Source: an uncultured Prevotella sp.
Lineage (GTDB): Bacteria; Bacteroidota; Bacteroidia; Bacteroidales; Bacteroidaceae
DNA length: 9,186 nt
Assembly: GCA_937877685.1 (NCBI GenBank)
Contig: CALFGU010000128.1
Coordinates: forward strand, 1 to 9,186
Direction: 5' to 3'
Positions 1 through 6,543 of the stretch are shown one piece after another (the first letter of the stretch is position 1; each line of letters begins with the position of its first letter). The position numbers and the translations under genes are program-made. The notes under the pieces were generated by a model that saw only the letters and a list, made by a program, of their open reading frames with translations, was not told where the DNA came from and searched no databases.

Positions 1-31
1 CAAGCCGCACCCATACCGTCCACTTGCTCAT
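1..31 (-). CDS. Start of an early-operon gene, cut by the window edge
   Basis: Only ten codons are visible, reading MSKWTVWVRL. The ATG overlaps the stop codon of the upstream DUF551 gene as ATGA. A strong AAGGAGG ribosome binding site lies about 7 bases ahead of it, at roughly 39-45 on the minus strand. The overlap and the site make a real gene start likely and show that the early operon continues past the left edge. Too little is visible to assign a function. Confidence 0.6.
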   Translation of the reverse strand, partial: MSKWTVWVRL

Positions 32-393
32 GTCTCTCCCTCCTTCGGCGGCTCTGGAAGCGGCATCCAATGAGTGATGTATCGTCCGTTGCCACCATGA
101 ACAAATGCCGTTATCTTTCCGTGTTCTGGCTTTGTGGCTACCCAACCGACAAACATTCCACCTCTTGCTCCGCAACACAGCACATTTTTAAAACTTTCAT
201 CTGGCAACCGCTCCGTCACGGGTATCCACTTCGTTTCGTTCTCGCACGCTTGCTCCGCATAGTTGGCAACGGCTTTCGTCAGATGCTCAATGGCATCGGC
301 GGCGGCAAGCAGAAGTTCTTTATCTTCCGGGAAATCTTCTCGCCATGTCGCTTCATAGCGGAGCTTCTTTCCCAGTTCGGTGTAGCCACTCAT
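28..393 (-). CDS. DUF551 domain protein
   Basis: 121 residues. Residues 1-52 are charged and probably helical (LLLAAADAIEHL). From about residue 56 the protein has the DUF551 pattern: WIPVTERLP near 56-64, a central strand region, and ITHWMPLPEPP at 106-116. DUF551 is a small domain common in phage and prophage early regions, and no biochemical role is established for it. The frame stays open upstream to 492, but the ATG at 393 is preferred: it overlaps the previous stop as ATGA and follows a GGGAGG site about 9 bases ahead. The next gene starts at 31 with the same ATGA arrangement, so the three genes are probably co-translated. Confidence 0.85.
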   Translation of the reverse strand: MSGYTELGKKLRYEATWREDFPEDKELLLAAADAIEHLTKAVANYAEQACENETKWIPVTERLPDESFKNVLCCGARGGMFVGWVATKPEHGKITAFVHGGNGRYITHWMPLPEPPKEGET

Positions 394-596
394 CCCATTG
401 CCTCCCACATCAAGTCCCACGCATCGTAGGCCGTGACGCACTCGTTGCACCCGATAACATCTCCGTTTTTGTTGTAGTAGAGCGTGTCGCACTCCTCAAA
501 GCACACGGGGCAGATGGGGGCTTTGCCATCGTCCCACGGAGGCCGCCCCGTGCGGTCAAGGCTCTCCACGATGGGGTGGTCACCTATCATCGCCAT
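390..596 (-). CDS. Small zinc-ribbon protein of unknown function
   Basis: 68 residues. Four cysteines are arranged as CPVC, one C shortly after, then CNEC about 20 residues further on (CPVCFEEC, a hydrophilic turn with NKNGD, GCNEC). This would suit binding of one zinc ion. Short proteins of this type, beginning with an IGDHP-like segment, recur in early regions of Firmicute phages; that is from memory and is not a functional assignment. Start choice: ATGs lie at 602, 596 and 590, and the GGAGGG site ends at 605. This gives 8 bases of spacing for the 596 start, the best of the three. The start overlaps the end of the upstream membrane-protein gene, and the stop overlaps the DUF551 start. Confidence 0.75.
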   Translation of the reverse strand: MAMIGDHPIVESLDRTGRPPWDDGKAPICPVCFEECDTLYYNKNGDVIGCNECVTAYDAWDLMWEAMG

Positions 597-792
597 CGTC
601 ATCGCCCTCCTCAATCTGTCGGTCAAGAATAAGCGTATGCCCGTTGAACAGCATCAGCGGGACAAGCGAGAAGAGGATAATCCACCACTTCTCAAAGTAC
701 TTGGCGCACCACGCAAAAATCAGAATTGCGAGGGCGCACACAAGCGTGTCTACCACGCACAAAAGAATGTTGATTGCTTTGCACTTATCCAT
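580..792 (-). CDS. Small two-helix membrane protein
   Basis: 70 residues. There are two hydrophobic stretches, about residues 7-28 (INILLCVVDTLVCALAILIF) and 36-56 (WWIILFSLVPLMLFNG). They are joined by a short charged turn, and the tail is strongly acidic (EEGDDDGDD). This fits a small inner-membrane hairpin protein. The ATG directly abuts the TAA of the VapE-like gene (TAA then ATG, no gap), with GGGAGG about 6 bases before the start. Function unknown. A membrane protein in a phage early operon could act on the host envelope or in superinfection exclusion, but nothing in the sequence proves that. Confidence 0.75.
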   Translation of the reverse strand: MDKCKAINILLCVVDTLVCALAILIFAWCAKYFEKWWIILFSLVPLMLFNGHTLILDRQIEEGDDDGDDR

Positions 793-2085
793 TTAATCCT
801 CCCAAAATGGTTTGTCCGGCTTTATCTCCGGCGCGGTGTCTATCTTTTGCCAACACTTCTGCGCCCCGTATGACGCTATCCTGCGCGTCCCGACCTTTTC
901 CCAATCCGGCAATCGGGTAATGATTGCTCCGATGTCCTTGCTCTCAACAAGGCTTGGTTCTTTGGGAAAGTCCGGGTTGGGGGACAACGCACGGTGGCAC
1001 ACCTCACGCACGCAAGTGAGTTCTCCGGGGAGTTTGCGCTCCAGAAAGGCAGAGATAGCACCAACCCGCCAATCGTCCTGTGTGGCGTTCTCCTGCGCCT
1101 CCCGATACATCGCCGTCAGCTTGCGGTCTGCGTAGTTAGGCATCTTCCCCTTCTTGTACAGTTCCCGTGCCTCTGCCCAACATTGCAGGATGTAGTCCCG
1201 GCACTCCTGTTCGTGGTCAAAGAGGTCGTACCCGTTACAATGTACGGTCACGGGGTAATATCTCCGATTGCCAGTTTTATCAGAAAGTGGGCTGTCAAAA
1301 TTGGTCGTGCCTATCATTATGCAACGCCGGGGAAGGTCTGACGGGTTCTTGTCCCAAGGCTTGCGGTAAGTGTCCACTTGCCGGGTGATGTATGCTTTAG
1401 CCGCCTCCTGTTCCTTTGCCTTGGTCAACGCAAGCAGTTCCGAAATTTCACAAATCCATTTTCCGCGCAACTGTTCGATTGCCTGTTGCCCCTCCATCAG
1501 ATTTACCTCGCCGTAGTACTGGTCATTGATGGCAAGGAATCGCACAAGGCTCGACTTGCCCTCCCCTTGGCGAACGCCGATGAGTATCGGCACATCGTCA
1601 AACTTTGTGCCGGGTTGGTACAGGCGGTGGATACCCCCGGCGAAGATGAGGCGGGAAACCTCGCGGGTGTATGCCGTGTCCTCCACCTTCGCCCAATCCC
1701 GCAGGAAGAATCTGCACCGCTCCTTCCCGTCCCACTTCTGCGAGTCCACGATATCCCGGATTGGGTTATACGCTCTGTCCTCAAACAGGATGCGTAGCGC
1801 GGCGTAGTGCTTATCCTTGGAGTACAGTCCGTACTTGGATTCGATATACATCATGCTCCGCGCTTCGTCCGCGTCCGTCCACCGGGTTATCTTGCCCTTG
1901 TTGTGAATTTCCGCACACCCCGTCATCTCGTTGTATCTGATGGCAGAATAGTTGGAATCATTAATCATGATGGCGCAGAAGTTTTCAATGGTCTGGAGCG
2001 GTCTTCCGTCCTTGTCCGGGGCGAGAATGCTTTTCGTGTCTGCGATGGACAGAAATTTCTGATTTTGATTAATAGTATTGCTCAC
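793..2085 (-). CDS. VapE-like P-loop ATPase / putative replicative helicase
   Basis: 430 residues, matching the phage and pathogenicity-island family called virulence-associated protein E. Its members are P-loop NTPases thought to act as replication-initiation helicases. Visible motifs: Walker A GVRQGEGKS at 170-178; a Walker B-like segment KWICEISE at 209-216; a sensor-like GTTN at 259-262; and GNRRYYP at 272-278, probably supplying the arginine finger. The C-terminal 60 residues look like the small accessory domain often found in phage members (YGAQKCWQKI near 406-415). Translation starts at a GTG that overlaps the primase stop as GTGA, with only a poor ribosome site, so reinitiation after the primase is likely. 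No primase-polymerase domain is fused to it. The zinc-finger protein upstream probably works with it. Confidence 0.9.
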   Translation of the reverse strand: MSNTINQNQKFLSIADTKSILAPDKDGRPLQTIENFCAIMINDSNYSAIRYNEMTGCAEIHNKGKITRWTDADEARSMMYIESKYGLYSKDKHYAALRILFEDRAYNPIRDIVDSQKWDGKERCRFFLRDWAKVEDTAYTREVSRLIFAGGIHRLYQPGTKFDDVPILIGVRQGEGKSSLVRFLAINDQYYGEVNLMEGQQAIEQLRGKWICEISELLALTKAKEQEAAKAYITRQVDTYRKPWDKNPSDLPRRCIMIGTTNFDSPLSDKTGNRRYYPVTVHCNGYDLFDHEQECRDYILQCWAEARELYKKGKMPNYADRKLTAMYREAQENATQDDWRVGAISAFLERKLPGELTCVREVCHRALSPNPDFPKEPSLVESKDIGAIITRLPDWEKVGTRRIASYGAQKCWQKIDTAPEIKPDKPFWED

Positions 2086-2639
2086 CTCGGTTCTTTTGGT
2101 AACGAATCAAGACGATATCCAACATAGTCGATTTGCTTTACCGCGTTGGCGTATTCTTCCGATGCCGGGTGCGCCGTCCTCTTGGCTTTGTCCAACGCCG
2201 TCCACTCGTCCATCAGCGCGTGGTACTGTTTCCACCACTCCGCAATCTCCCGGTCTTTCGCCTCCCGCCTTGCTCTGCGCTTCGCCACCTCTTCGCTAAA
2301 GTCGGCTGTTACGTTGGAGTCAATCGGTAGGTTGAGAAGGAAGTCCGCGTTAATCCTCTTCATGGCATCGACCCGCGTAGAAAGCCTCTGACTTTCCTTA
2401 ACGAAGGTGATTACATCGCCAGTTGCCCCACATACGAAGCACTTGAATACGCCACCGTGGAGCGAGAAGTTGTAGTCTTTCCCGCCATGAAGAGGACACG
2501 GGATTCTGCCGTGGCGCGGGGTGAGTTCCGGGTAATAGAACTCGACTGCATGAACCATTGGCACGGAGTCGCGGATGAAGTCGGCAACATCTGCCCAATC
2601 AATTTTGCGCTCCGGGGCAAACCCCTTCTTCCAGTTCAT
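2082..2639 (-). CDS. CHC2 zinc-finger primase-like protein
   Basis: 185 residues. Residues 25-80 resemble the N-terminal zinc-binding domain of DnaG-type primases (CHC2): CPLH supplies C48 and H51, and CFVC supplies C67 and C70. They are followed by GATGDVITFV, the usual continuation of this domain. The rest (about 85-185) is charged and helical (KRRARREAKDREIAEWW), with no TOPRIM or catalytic polymerase motif that I can see. DnaG is about 600 residues, so this is a domain-sized protein and not a whole primase. It may recognise template or load the VapE-like ATPase encoded next. The ribosome site is a weak GGTGAG. The start lies inside the end of the preceding Cys-rich gene (41-base overlap). 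Confidence 0.85.
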   Translation of the reverse strand: MNWKKGFAPERKIDWADVADFIRDSVPMVHAVEFYYPELTPRHGRIPCPLHGGKDYNFSLHGGVFKCFVCGATGDVITFVKESQRLSTRVDAMKRINADFLLNLPIDSNVTADFSEEVAKRRARREAKDREIAEWWKQYHALMDEWTALDKAKRTAHPASEEYANAVKQIDYVGYRLDSLPKEPR

Positions 2640-2862
2640 AAACGCAACTCACCCCCAAGAATAACGGTTGGATTTGATGGTACTTGCATCTCCGGCAAGT
2701 GTAGACGGAAACGTTTGCTACACCGCCAACGCCGAATCGCTTGATAACCTTCGGGTGCGGACACGGACGCATTAGGCAGGAGGCGAACTCCTTGCCTATC
2801 ACATCGTCCCGCGCCGCCCAATGCTCCGGCTTGTAGGGTATCGGCTTATCGCCCTGTCCCAC
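2599..2862 (-). CDS. Cysteine-rich small protein, probable zinc binder
   Basis: 87 residues from a GTG start. Cysteines and histidines cluster as C29, C34, H36, C56, C59 and H62, the middle pair as CRRC, with further cysteines at 73 and 82. This suits a zinc-stabilised fold. I do not recognise a named family. Start choice: the GTG at 2862 shares one base with the upstream TAG and has AAGG 4 bases before it. A TTG at 2877 is also in frame and would add five residues, but has a poorer site. The gene overlaps the primase start by 41 bases. That is long for this operon, but both frames look protein-like there. Confidence 0.65.
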   Translation of the reverse strand: MGQGDKPIPYKPEHWAARDDVIGKEFASCLMRPCPHPKVIKRFGVGGVANVSVYTCRRCKYHQIQPLFLGVSCVYELEEGVCPGAQN

Positions 2863-3068
2863 TACGCCTTTTCCCAAGCGGCTTTCACAGCCTCATAGAA
2901 GAGGTAGAAAGCCTGTTCTTCGGTGAACCCCTTGTCCACCAAGGACTGGTAGATATCGTGGAGTTTCTGGGCGGTGGCATCGTTGCGTTCCTTCTCGCGG
3001 ATGCGTTCAAGTTCTTCGGTGTCTTCCTTGATTCGCTTCTCAAAGTAAGACGGATTAATGTTTGCCAT
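2862..3068 (-). CDS. Small helical protein of unknown function
   Basis: 68 residues, highly charged. The N-terminal two thirds look like a long helix rich in E, K and R (KRIKEDTEELERIREKER). The C-terminal part, GFTEEQAFYLFYEAVKAAW, resembles the short amphipathic segments seen in many small phage proteins. A good AGGGAGG site precedes the ATG by 9 bases. The start overlaps the end of the ERCC4 nuclease gene by 14 bases, and the stop shares a base with the next GTG. No function can be assigned. Its position between nuclease and primase suggests an accessory role in replication. Confidence 0.75.
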   Translation of the reverse strand: MANINPSYFEKRIKEDTEELERIREKERNDATAQKLHDIYQSLVDKGFTEEQAFYLFYEAVKAAWEKA

Positions 3069-3567
3069 ATAGCAGTTCCTCCCTACAGTAGTAATAAAGG
3101 ATTCCGTAGATAATCCGTGGCGTTTCCTCCGGCTTGCAGAAAATCAGCGTCACGTCGAACCTCGCCAACCACGACAGGATGCTCCCCATGAGGCTCTTGC
3201 TCGACAGCTTGGAGCGGTAGTTCCCCAAAAACACATCCGTCCATGTGGCGTTCTCCACGATGAGGAAGATGTGCATCCCGGTTGCCTTGGCTCTGATGAA
3301 CTCCCGCTCAAATCTGTCGCGGTCTGCGGTCATGTTCCCGCACAACTCGTCCAGATTGCGCTTGCGTTCGATTGCCACAGACCGCTCCAGAGTCATATCC
3401 CCCAACTGTGCGGAGTAATCCCCGGTATCCAGTTTTCGCGTGATGTGGGGAATACCGTGCTTCTTGAAGTACTCCGCGCAATGATGGTCTTGCTCCCTTG
3501 TGTCTTCGATGATAGTCAGCTTGGAGAGTTCTTCCTTTAGTTCTCCGTCTGTCCAATGCCTAACCAT
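3055..3567 (-). CDS. ERCC4-type (XPF/MUS81 fold) nuclease
   Basis: 170 residues. The ERCC4 nuclease signature is clear: an acidic strand IIEDTRE at 19-25 (D22, R24, E25), LDTGDYS at 46-52 with the conserved GD, then VAIERKRNLDEL at 64-75 carrying the core ERK (67-69) and a following D73. Helices with RFEREFIRA follow, and a hydrophobic strand (HIFLIVE). This family cuts branched or flapped DNA with a metal ion. In phages it is a single-domain protein beside recombination genes. It has no helicase domain and no obvious HhH domain. The ATG shares its A with the upstream TGA (TGATG). A GTG one codon earlier is the alternative start. No ribosome site is evident, so coupling to the DUF669-like gene is likely. 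Confidence 0.88.
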   Translation of the reverse strand: MVRHWTDGELKEELSKLTIIEDTREQDHHCAEYFKKHGIPHITRKLDTGDYSAQLGDMTLERSVAIERKRNLDELCGNMTADRDRFEREFIRAKATGMHIFLIVENATWTDVFLGNYRSKLSSKSLMGSILSWLARFDVTLIFCKPEETPRIIYGILYYYCREELLYGKH

Positions 3568-4043
3568 CACATGAACGGAAGTTCGGAATCATCCTCGCTT
3601 TCATCCTCCAACGAGGTGATAATCTGACGCTCCGGCTTTTCTCCCTCAAACGGCGGGAGGTCTTCGGCGCGTTCCGGGGACAGGAAGTACGCAATCTGCG
3701 TGTATCCACGGTCATCCTGCTTAAACATAGCCGCTCCCTCTGCGCCGACCCAAGTGATAAAGTTGAAGTCACCAAAGGGAATCTCCGGGAACGCATCGAA
3801 GAACGAGGTCATGTTGCGGTTGAAGTAGTCGTTCTTCACGATGCGGTGAGTGACGGAGAAGTGCCGCCCGGAGGGACGAACCTTGATGATAATCATCGGC
3901 GTGCCGGGGTTCTTGCTCTGCGCCCCGGTTGCCCCCTCCGTGGCCTCCGTGATGACCACCCTGTGCTTGCCAGTTACCGCGCTCTCGCGCTCTTTCTCTT
4001 CTCGCTGAAAATCAGACCAGTTGCTCAAATTTCTACACTCCAT
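3567..4043 (-). CDS. DUF669-like protein, putative ssDNA-binding protein
   Basis: 158 residues. After a charged N-terminus comes a beta-rich core: HRVVITEA near 27-34, MIIIKVRPSG at 50-59, DYFNRNMTSFFDAFPE at 72-87, and GDFNFITWVGAEGAA at 91-105. This pattern matches DUF669-type proteins that sit beside Sak4/RecA-like ATPases in phage recombination modules. The last residues, EDESEDDSELPFM, are an acidic tail with a hydrophobic tip, like the DDDIPF tip through which bacterial SSB recruits partners. An SSB role is inferred from that tail and the neighbours. The ATG at 4043 overlaps the upstream gene by 19 bases. A TTG at 4028 has GGAG at 9-base spacing and overlaps the stop as TTGA, so it is a serious alternative start (MSNWSDF). 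Confidence 0.8.
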   Translation of the reverse strand: MECRNLSNWSDFQREEKERESAVTGKHRVVITEATEGATGAQSKNPGTPMIIIKVRPSGRHFSVTHRIVKNDYFNRNMTSFFDAFPEIPFGDFNFITWVGAEGAAMFKQDDRGYTQIAYFLSPERAEDLPPFEGEKPERQIITSLEDESEDDSELPFM

Positions 4044-4615
4044 TTCCCAAGATAGATTTCATAAAGATTGTGTTTTTCAAGAAAATGCTTGAAGTTCTTA
4101 ATGATTGGTTCAATAGGAGGCACTATATCTCGCGGATATCGCTCACGATACACATACTTTCCATCGCAGATGATGTACTCAAACTCAAACGCCTCCGGGA
4201 CAAGTGCCATGTACATGGGGTGCTGTGGGCTTTTTAGATACTTGTTGAGGTCGTAAGTTTTGCTAAACTTGCAGTCCCAAATCCTGCCTCCGCGCAAGTA
4301 GTCCAGAACGCCATGCAAAAGGAAAATCTGGTTTTCGATTTGCATTTCGGAGAACAGCACAACTTGCTGTCGCGCACCCCAGAGTTCGTAGGACATCTCT
4401 GTAATAGGGAACTTCCATTCGTGGTCTTCCGGCAAATGTTCCCCATTCAGAACGGAGTTGAGGCAGTTTTCAAACCGAATCCCATCCAACATCGCCTTGG
4501 TCGGCGGGGTCTTTTCCCGGTTGAGGGTGGCGAGAAAATCCTCCCACCCGTCATCCCGCTTGAACGACCACAGCCAACTGTCTAATAGTGTTTTCGTTAT
4601 ACGGACTTTCTGCAT
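4025..4615 (-). CDS. PD-(D/E)XK superfamily nuclease (Cas4/RecB-like)
   Basis: 196 residues. Core motifs of the PD-(D/E)XK exonuclease fold can be read in order: GIRFEN at 45-50, which may supply an early acidic residue; HGVLDYL at 101-107 with catalytic D105; WDCKFS at 113-118, giving D114-x-K116; and QHPMYM at 131-136, matching the Q-x-x-x-Y helix motif of RecB/Cas4 relatives. There is no cysteine set for a Cas4-like iron-sulfur cluster and no helicase domain. A role in resecting or trimming DNA ends with the Sak4-like ATPase and the DUF669 protein is inferred from neighbours. The ATG has GAGG at about 9 bases. That site lies within the last codons of the upstream HNH gene. Confidence 0.85.
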   Translation of the reverse strand: MQKVRITKTLLDSWLWSFKRDDGWEDFLATLNREKTPPTKAMLDGIRFENCLNSVLNGEHLPEDHEWKFPITEMSYELWGARQQVVLFSEMQIENQIFLLHGVLDYLRGGRIWDCKFSKTYDLNKYLKSPQHPMYMALVPEAFEFEYIICDGKYVYRERYPRDIVPPIEPIIKNFKHFLEKHNLYEIYLGKWSVEI

Positions 4616-5247
4616 GGATAATACCTCTTTGGAGTAAGAACAGCCCGTTCCTCATCCCAACCGTTTCTGAGCCTGCTTGACACAACCCACCACGGGATTT
4701 CGTACTTTCGTGCCATGTTTGAAAGGGTATCTGTTTCACCATTAACTGTAAGGATGTGGTTATTGCATCTGTTGTTCTGTTGTGTTTGCCAATTAACCCA
4801 TCGACAGTTTTGTGGATTATAATTGCCGTTCCAATCAATTCTGTCTATCGTAAGCGTATCTGCATATCCATTTGCAAACGCCCATTGTGAGAAGTTTTGG
4901 AACGACATCCATTCATCGCACACAGTAACACCCTTTCCACCATACAGCGGATAGCTTATTGATTTCGGGTTGTTGCATCTGTCTATCATGTTTTTCCAAA
5001 GCCCGTATATTCTGTCGTGAGAAAGACCGTGTGTTTTTCTCGCGTCTGACACAAACTTGCCTTTGTTGCATCCGCAACTTTTTGTATCTCCGCGTTTTAA
5101 TGAACCGCTTGTGACTTCCGTAGTATTCCCACAATCACATTTGCACAGCCATATTGCCTCTTGCGTGTACGGTTTTGGGGATGCTCTTTGAATTACGGTG
5201 AGCATCCCAAACCGTCTACCAATAAGGTCAGTTGCTTTCCTCGGCAT
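4597..5247 (-). CDS. HNH-type homing endonuclease-like protein
   Basis: 216 residues. The N-terminus (DLIGRRFGMLTVI, 7-19) begins a small treble-clef-like region with CKCDCG at 35-40 and SCGC at 57-60. It is followed by a helix (YGLWKNMIDRC) and YGGKGVTVCDEW at 102-113. The nuclease core is LTIDRIDWNGNYNPQNCRW at 132-150, the pattern of phage free-standing HNH enzymes. The C-terminus (LTVNGETDTLSNMARKY to GWDEERAVLTP, 166-206) looks like a DNA-binding helix-turn-helix. Base composition is lower than in the neighbours: a hand count of 4741-4800 gives 22/60 G+C, against 37/60 at 5461-5520 in the ATPase gene. It overlaps both neighbours by 19-20 bases. The ATG at 5247 is chosen because the family sequence starts just after it; its ribosome site is weak. 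Confidence 0.88.
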   Translation of the reverse strand: MPRKATDLIGRRFGMLTVIQRASPKPYTQEAIWLCKCDCGNTTEVTSGSLKRGDTKSCGCNKGKFVSDARKTHGLSHDRIYGLWKNMIDRCNNPKSISYPLYGGKGVTVCDEWMSFQNFSQWAFANGYADTLTIDRIDWNGNYNPQNCRWVNWQTQQNNRCNNHILTVNGETDTLSNMARKYEIPWWVVSSRLRNGWDEERAVLTPKRYYPCRKSV

Positions 5248-6169
5248 ATCGGTACACTCGGTTCTGTTTGTCCCAGACGATGCCAAGTTCCGCGATGCGC
5301 TTCTTGAGCATATCCTTGGCCTCCTTTTCGGAGGTGAGGGCGTGGGTCATGTTCTTGATGTACTCCGCACACGGGGCAACATCTTCCGGCTTGTTCACCA
5401 GTTCGACCATGTGCTTCGCCTCGCGCATCGCGAGGGTGTACTGGTCTTTCTGGGGGTTAAGCACCGCCGCCTCTTTGGAGAGGTTGTCGCGCACCTTGGC
5501 GAACAGCTTGGTGAGGAAGTCGTTGGGGCCACCATCCTTGAGTTCGGGGATTTCGATAATTCCCTTGATGCCGTAGGCAGACTTCGCGGAGTACTGCTCC
5601 GTGGGGGTGAACCCAACGTACCGCTTGCCGTGGTCGATGAATAGGTGTCCGGCGAGGTCGGCGGGTTGATACACCAGAGTCCGGGCAGACCCCTCGACAA
5701 CGAGTTCGTAGAACACGCCGTCATCGCCGTTCTTGGTCATCTGCTCATGGAAGAGGTACACCACGTTGAAGTCCTTGCGGAGTTCGGCAGAGAGCCGGAT
5801 GAACTCGGACTTGATGATGCCGTACCCTTGGAGGGAGAACCCGCCGTTGGCCTTGGACGCTTTCGCGTCTGTACGCATCGCCCAGTCTTTCATGTACTCC
5901 ACCAAAGCACCGCAAGTGTCGATGACGATGGTCTTGTACTGACCTCTCGCCGCCTTGATGTCTGCGAGGATTTCTTCATAGGTCTTGCAGACGGAGGCAT
6001 CTTTGCGGTGGGCGGGATTCACACGGGCAAGCCCCTCGTCCGTGTCGATGAGCAGGACATCCGGGGCAGACAGGGCAAGCGTGGTCTTGCCAGTTCCGGG
6101 GAGGCCGGATAGAATCATGATGATGTTCTTGTTGGAGAAATTCATCTCCGTGGGCTTAATAATGGGCAT
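5228..6169 (-). CDS. Sak4/RecA-like AAA ATPase, recombination protein
   Basis: 313 residues. Walker A is GLPGTGKTT at 22-30, followed by VLLIDTDEG at 38-46 and Walker B YKTIVID at 78-84. A further strand, NVVYLFHEQ at 135-143, carries a likely sensor histidine/glutamate pair. This is the layout of the short RecA-core phage ATPases (AAA_24/Sak4 type) that promote single-strand annealing or strand exchange. The C-terminal third (about 215-313) is helical and rich in K and E, with no recognised domain. An excellent AGGAG site sits about 7 bases before the ATG, unlike most genes here, so it may be translated independently and strongly. It is followed by the HNH gene and the nuclease and SSB-like genes that probably work with it. 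Confidence 0.88.
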   Translation of the reverse strand: MPIIKPTEMNFSNKNIIMILSGLPGTGKTTLALSAPDVLLIDTDEGLARVNPAHRKDASVCKTYEEILADIKAARGQYKTIVIDTCGALVEYMKDWAMRTDAKASKANGGFSLQGYGIIKSEFIRLSAELRKDFNVVYLFHEQMTKNGDDGVFYELVVEGSARTLVYQPADLAGHLFIDHGKRYVGFTPTEQYSAKSAYGIKGIIEIPELKDGGPNDFLTKLFAKVRDNLSKEAAVLNPQKDQYTLAMREAKHMVELVNKPEDVAPCAEYIKNMTHALTSEKEAKDMLKKRIAELGIVWDKQNRVYRYAEESN

Positions 6170-6181
6170 TGCTATCTCCTT

Positions 6182-6352
6182 TCAAATTCTGTATTTCTTG
6201 GCGAGTTTCTTAATCGCCTTTTCGTATTCCATCGGGGTCATGCCGTAGGGGAGGTTTGCCTTTTCGATAACGTACTGACGGTAGCGGTCATTGTATGCCA
6301 ACTGCTTCTTGGTCTTCATGCGCTTTATCACCCTTTCTACGCTTCTCATCAT
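6182..6352 (-). CDS. Small basic protein of unknown function
   Basis: 56 residues, strongly basic (RVIKRMKTKKQ near 7-17 and KAIKKLAKKYRI at the end). The middle reads YNDRYRQYVIEKANLPYGMTPMEYEKAI. It could bind nucleic acid through charge, but no fold is recognised. The frame is open further upstream, but the ATG at 6352 overlaps the coiled-coil gene stop as ATGA and has GGGGAG 9 bases before it. An internal ATG at 6319 would give a shorter product. A 12-base gap separates its stop from the ATPase start. Confidence 0.65.
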   Translation of the reverse strand: MMRSVERVIKRMKTKKQLAYNDRYRQYVIEKANLPYGMTPMEYEKAIKKLAKKYRI

Positions 6353-6543
6353 GGGCGTATCTCCCCGCTCCCTTGCTGAATCAACCAGTTCAGCTTGCGG
6401 ATTCTGGTCTGCGCTTCGGCGAGTTTGTCCCGCGCCCACGCCAGTTCTTCGGTAAGCTGTTCGACCTCGCCCCGCAACCTCTGGAGTTCCCGCTCCTTGT
6501 CGATGAGCCGTCCGTTGGCGATGTCGAGTTCAGACTTCTTCAT
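6349..6543 (-). CDS. Small coiled-coil protein
   Basis: 64 residues. Residues 10-55 show heptad-like spacing of L, I and V in a highly charged background (KERELQRLRGEVEQLTEELA), so a coiled coil and self-association are likely. Nothing else is recognisable. AGGAG lies 6 bases ahead of the ATG. The start overlaps the PucR-like HTH gene by 14 bases and the stop overlaps the next gene as ATGA. Small coiled-coil proteins like this are common between regulators and recombination genes in phages; their roles are unknown. Confidence 0.75.
   Translation of the reverse strand: MKKSELDIANGRLIDKERELQRLRGEVEQLTEELAWARDKLAEAQTRIRKLNWLIQQGSGEIRP

Noticed and set aside
394..492. N-terminal extension of the DUF551 gene to 492
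   Set aside because: The extra 33 residues are arginine- and cysteine-rich and are read out of frame through the zinc-ribbon gene. The ATG at 393 has the ribosome site and the ATGA overlap.
4551..4838. A 95-codon minus-strand frame overlapping the HNH and nuclease genes
   Set aside because: It shares its DNA with the well-supported C-terminus of the HNH protein and start of the nuclease, has no good start signal, and has no recognisable motif.
5198..6112. Long plus-strand frames (148 and 155 codons) opposite the ATPase gene
   Set aside because: They lie fully antisense to a gene with clear Walker motifs. Their low-complexity content rich in R, V and G is typical of antisense reading of G+C-rich coding DNA.
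6353..6439. N-terminal extension of the small basic protein to 6439
   Set aside because: It would run through the coiled-coil gene in another frame. The start at 6352 has GGGGAG 9 bases ahead and an ATGA overlap.
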